Of a DNA stretch of 64,000 nt, positions 61,472-64,000 are shown piece by piece (positions within the stretch are counted from its first letter, which is position 1; each line of letters starts with the position of its first letter). Source of the stretch: Alsobacter sp045348435 (GTDB lineage Bacteria; Pseudomonadota; Alphaproteobacteria; Rhizobiales; Beijerinckiaceae); NCBI RefSeq assembly GCF_045348435.1, contig NZ_CP157484.1:5543717-5607716 (forward strand), given 5' to 3'. The notes below the pieces were generated by a model. It was not told the DNA's origin. It worked only from the letters and a program-made list of their open reading frames with translations, and did no database searches. Both the position numbers and the translations under genes were made by a program.

Positions 61472-61969
61472 TCAGGCCTCGGCGGGAGCGAAGGCGAAGA
61501 ACTTGTGTCCGGCGAAGCCCGCGAACGCCGCCAGGCCAGCCCCGACCAGCAGGTCGAAAAGCCGGGGCAGGGCGGGGACGCCATAGACGAGGGTCAGGAA
61601 CACGCCGTAGCTGAGCCCCTGGGCCAGGAGCGCCACGGCCGTGTAGCGCAGCGCCTCGACGGGGGCCCTCCGGCCGCTCGCCGCGAAGGTGAAGGCGCGG
61701 TTGAGCCGCCAGGTGATGCAGGTCGCCACCCCCAGCGAGATCGCCCGCGAGATCTCCGGCGCCATGTGGCGGGCGTCCAGCACGCTGAAGATCGTGGCGT
61801 CCGCCGCGAGCCCCACGGCTCCGACGCCGAGAAAGCGGCTGAAGGCCTGGACGATCGGAAACGCCAGCAGGGCGCCCAGCGGCGTCGACCGGAACCGGGC
61901 CGCCCACGAGCCGAATCGCTGCGAGAGTCTGGCGAGCATGGAAGGGTGGGCGAGGGCCAGCAGCGGCAT
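61472..61969 (-). CDS. GtrA-family membrane protein
   Basis: Predicted 165-residue protein with four helices in a GtrA-type arrangement. It starts with a hydrophilic segment, then FSRFLGVGAVGLAADATIFSVL, ISLGVATCITWRLNRAFTFAA (the conserved NR-x-FTF signature) and a final pair ending GFAGHKFFAFAP. GtrA proteins are thought to flip or position undecaprenyl-phosphate-linked sugars. Start is uncertain: ATG 61969 is used; GTG 62059 and ATG 61936 are alternatives. Likely co-transcribed with the FAD oxidoreductase. Confidence 0.83.
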   Translation of the reverse strand: MPLLALAHPSMLARLSQRFGSWAARFRSTPLGALLAFPIVQAFSRFLGVGAVGLAADATIFSVLDARHMAPEISRAISLGVATCITWRLNRAFTFAASGRRAPVEALRYTAVALLAQGLSYGVFLTLVYGVPALPRLFDLLVGAGLAAFAGFAGHKFFAFAPAEA

Positions 61970-62162
61970 GGGATCCGTTTCGTGGTCGGCCAGGCTCAGC
62001 AGCGCACAAGCCAAAGTGACGGAAGGTTGTACAACCTGGATGGTTACATAGCCTCCCACCTCGGAATTTTCGGTAAACGGAGCCTCTGACCGACGGCTCT
62101 CCAGTCCTGAACGCCGCGTTAACGCGCTGCCGCTATGAAATCAGGACGCTGAGGCCCATCGC

Positions 62163-63965
62163 ATGACCGACCTGACCTTCCGCGCGCACACGCCAGCCTC
62201 GCTGGACAGGATCTCGCCCTGGTTTTTGGTCTTCGCCGCCTGGGGCGCCGCCCTGCTGTTCGGGGGCCTGCCCCCCACCCTGGGGGTCGCTTTCCGCGAC
62301 ACCGACGACGCCATGCGGCTCGTGCAGGTGCGCGACCTTATGGCCGGGCAGGGGTGGTTCGACCTCGTGCAGCATCGGCTCGATCCCGCCAATCCCGTCC
62401 CGATGCACTGGTCCCGCCTGATCGATGCGCCGCTCGCGCTGCTGATCCGCGCCTTCGGGCTCGTCGCGGACGGGGCCGCGGCCGAACGCCTGGCGATGGC
62501 GACATGGCCGGCGCTCGTGCTGCTGGCCGCGCTGCTGGCCGTGCGCGCGCTCGCGCTGCGCCTGGGCGGTCCCAGGGCGGCTCTGCCCGCCCTCATGATG
62601 CTGGGCCTCGGCTTGTCGATGCTCTGGCAGTTCGCGCCGGGCCGGATCGATCACCACAACGTCCAGGCCGTGCTGACGCTCTGGATGTTTGCGACATTGC
62701 TCCAGGACGGGCCGGGCCACGCGGCCCGATGCGGCTTCCTCACGGCCCTCATGCTCGCGGTCGGGCTCGAGACGCTGCCTTATGCGCTGGCGGGCGCGCT
62801 TGTGATGACCGGGCGCTGCTTTGAGGGCGACGCTCGTCGGGCCGAAGCCCGGGCCTACGGGCTCGTCCTCGCCGTCGCCGTCACGGCGCTGACGGTCACG
62901 ACCGTTCCGCCCGCGCTCTGGACGGCGGGCGCCTGCGACAGCCTCTCGCTCACTTATGCGGCGACCGCGGCGATCGGAGGCCTGGGCCTCGCCGCGCTGG
63001 CGTCGCCCCGCCTCCCGCAGCGCGCCCGGCTGGCCTGCCTGTGCGGCCTCGCCGGGGGGATCCTCGCCCTCTTCGCGGCGATCGAGCCGGCTTGCCTCAA
63101 GGGGCCTTTCGGCCAAGTGGACCGGCGCCTCTGGCCGGTCTGGCTCGACTATGTCGACGAACTCAAGCCCTGGACGACGATCTTCGCCGAAGACCCGGGC
63201 AGCGCCGTCATCATGGCGCTCGGACCGGCGCTGGGCCTGGCGTCGGCGGCCGACCTTCTGCGCGATCCCCGGCGCCGGCGGGACTGGGCCGTCCTGGCCT
63301 ATCTGGCCTCGGCCCTACTCGCCTTCGTGGCGGGATGTCTCCAGATCCGGACAATGTTCTACGCCAACATCTTCGCGCTGCCGCTGATCGCCGCGGCGAT
63401 CGGAAGGCGGGCCGAAGCGACCGCCTTCGCCGGCGGGTCCGCCCTCCTGGTCGCGCTGGCCGGCGGCCTGATGCTGAGCAGCACCACCTGGGCCGTCCTG
63501 GCCTCGGCCGTTCTTCCCGACGGCTCCGCCCCGGCGGACCACCCGCCCGGCGCCGCCGCCGCGACGGCGGCCTCCCGCCCCAGGGCCGGAGTGGACGATT
63601 CCGCATGCCAGGATCTCCGACAATACGATGTGCTGGCCCGTCAGGCGCCCGGCCTCGTGGTGAGCCCGCTGAGCCTGGGGCCCTTCGTCCTGGCGGGGAC
63701 GCCGCACAGCGTCCTGTCGGCCCCGTATCACCGCCAGTCGCGCGGGATCGTGGACGGCGACGCCATTCTGTCCGCCCCGCCCGCCCTGGCGCTGGACAGG
63801 CTCCGCGCCCGGGGCGCCGCCTACCTGTTGCTCTGCTCCCGCTCGCCCCAAGCCCAGGATCATGATGGACTGAAGGCCCGGCTGATCCGCGGAGAGGCCG
63901 TGGCCGGGCTGGAGCCGATCCCGACCGGCGGAGCGTTGCAGCTATACCGCGTCGCGCCGCGCTGA
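62163..63965 (+). CDS. GT-C / STT3-like polytopic membrane protein
   Basis: Predicted 600-residue protein with a dozen or so helices and a C-terminal periplasmic domain of about 120 residues. The first large loop holds the acidic motif FRDTDDAMRLVQVRDLMAGQG (Asp46, Asp48, Asp49), followed by PMHWSRLIDAPLA and GRIDHHNVQAVL. This is the pattern of GT-C glycosyltransferases and STT3-like oligosaccharyltransferases, which use lipid-linked sugar donors. Divergent from the GtrA/FAD-oxidoreductase pair across under 200 nt. Acceptor and donor unknown. Confidence 0.78.
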   Translation: MTDLTFRAHTPASLDRISPWFLVFAAWGAALLFGGLPPTLGVAFRDTDDAMRLVQVRDLMAGQGWFDLVQHRLDPANPVPMHWSRLIDAPLALLIRAFGLVADGAAAERLAMATWPALVLLAALLAVRALALRLGGPRAALPALMMLGLGLSMLWQFAPGRIDHHNVQAVLTLWMFATLLQDGPGHAARCGFLTALMLAVGLETLPYALAGALVMTGRCFEGDARRAEARAYGLVLAVAVTALTVTTVPPALWTAGACDSLSLTYAATAAIGGLGLAALASPRLPQRARLACLCGLAGGILALFAAIEPACLKGPFGQVDRRLWPVWLDYVDELKPWTTIFAEDPGSAVIMALGPALGLASAADLLRDPRRRRDWAVLAYLASALLAFVAGCLQIRTMFYANIFALPLIAAAIGRRAEATAFAGGSALLVALAGGLMLSSTTWAVLASAVLPDGSAPADHPPGAAAATAASRPRAGVDDSACQDLRQYDVLARQAPGLVVSPLSLGPFVLAGTPHSVLSAPYHRQSRGIVDGDAILSAPPALALDRLRARGAAYLLLCSRSPQAQDHDGLKARLIRGEAVAGLEPIPTGGALQLYRVAPR

Positions 63966-64000
63966 CCGGCGGCGGTCGCCGAGACCACGAGGAGCCCCCC

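Overview
This 64 kb window comes from the chromosome of a high-GC alphaproteobacterium, most likely a member of the Hyphomicrobiales (Rhizobiales). Reasons: strong GC bias throughout, a sppA-ihfB-lapA / trpFBA-accD block, an AccD without zinc-ribbon cysteines, a RegB/RegA redox two-component pair, a thiol-type intracellular PHB depolymerase, and a GntR-controlled TRAP-type malonate operon of the kind known from rhizobia. I cannot name the genus. There is no sign of prophage, insertion sequence, integron, CRISPR array, rRNA or tRNA, and coding density is very high. Almost all neighbouring genes overlap by 1-4 nt or are separated by tens of bases.

Layout. 0-3 kb: end of rpoN, then hpf and ptsN (nitrogen sigma factor, ribosome hibernation, PTS-Ntr), facing glk. 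3-8.5 kb: class I fumarase with a small secreted Cys-rich protein, a phospholipase-D/cardiolipin-synthase-like protein, a lone allA, and an inverted folC. 8.8-18 kb: sppA, ihfB, a LapA-like protein, an ornithine-cyclodeaminase-family gene, trpF-trpB-trpA-accD, then a class A penicillin-binding protein with a long basic N-terminal tail. 18-25 kb: Bcr/CflA-type MFS exporter, YgjP-type metalloprotease, phaZ, regB-regA, a class I aminotransferase. 25-30.6 kb: orphan PotF-like binding protein, a YbhP/YbhN-like pair, a divergent SDR, an O-antigen-ligase-like protein.

30.6-39 kb: a complete dipeptide/oligopeptide ABC transporter (two ATPases, two permeases, binding protein) next to two divergent M20 peptidases, which reads as a peptide/acyl-amino-acid scavenging module. 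39-43 kb: a MoeB/ThiF-type enzyme coupled to a DsbA-fold isomerase, and a serralysin-like RTX metalloprotease built from four exact 97-residue repeats. 43-48 kb: argG, a membrane-tethered TAXI binding protein without permease, and typA/bipA behind a structured leader and ahead of a textbook terminator.

48-55 kb is the most coherent metabolic unit. It is a matP-matQ-matM-matA-matB operon (TRAP malonate uptake, malonyl-CoA decarboxylase, malonyl-CoA synthetase) divergent from a GntR regulator. The short intergenic region holds a dyad resembling the rhizobial MatR operator, placed just upstream of a candidate -35/-10 pair. 55-64 kb: a PhaC-like thiol hydrolase, metY, an alpha/beta hydrolase, a DUF983 protein, an MFS carrier, and finally a FAD oxidoreductase + GtrA pair divergent from a 12-plus-helix GT-C/STT3-like protein. 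I regard that last group as the best candidate here for an uncharacterised lipid-linked sugar system.
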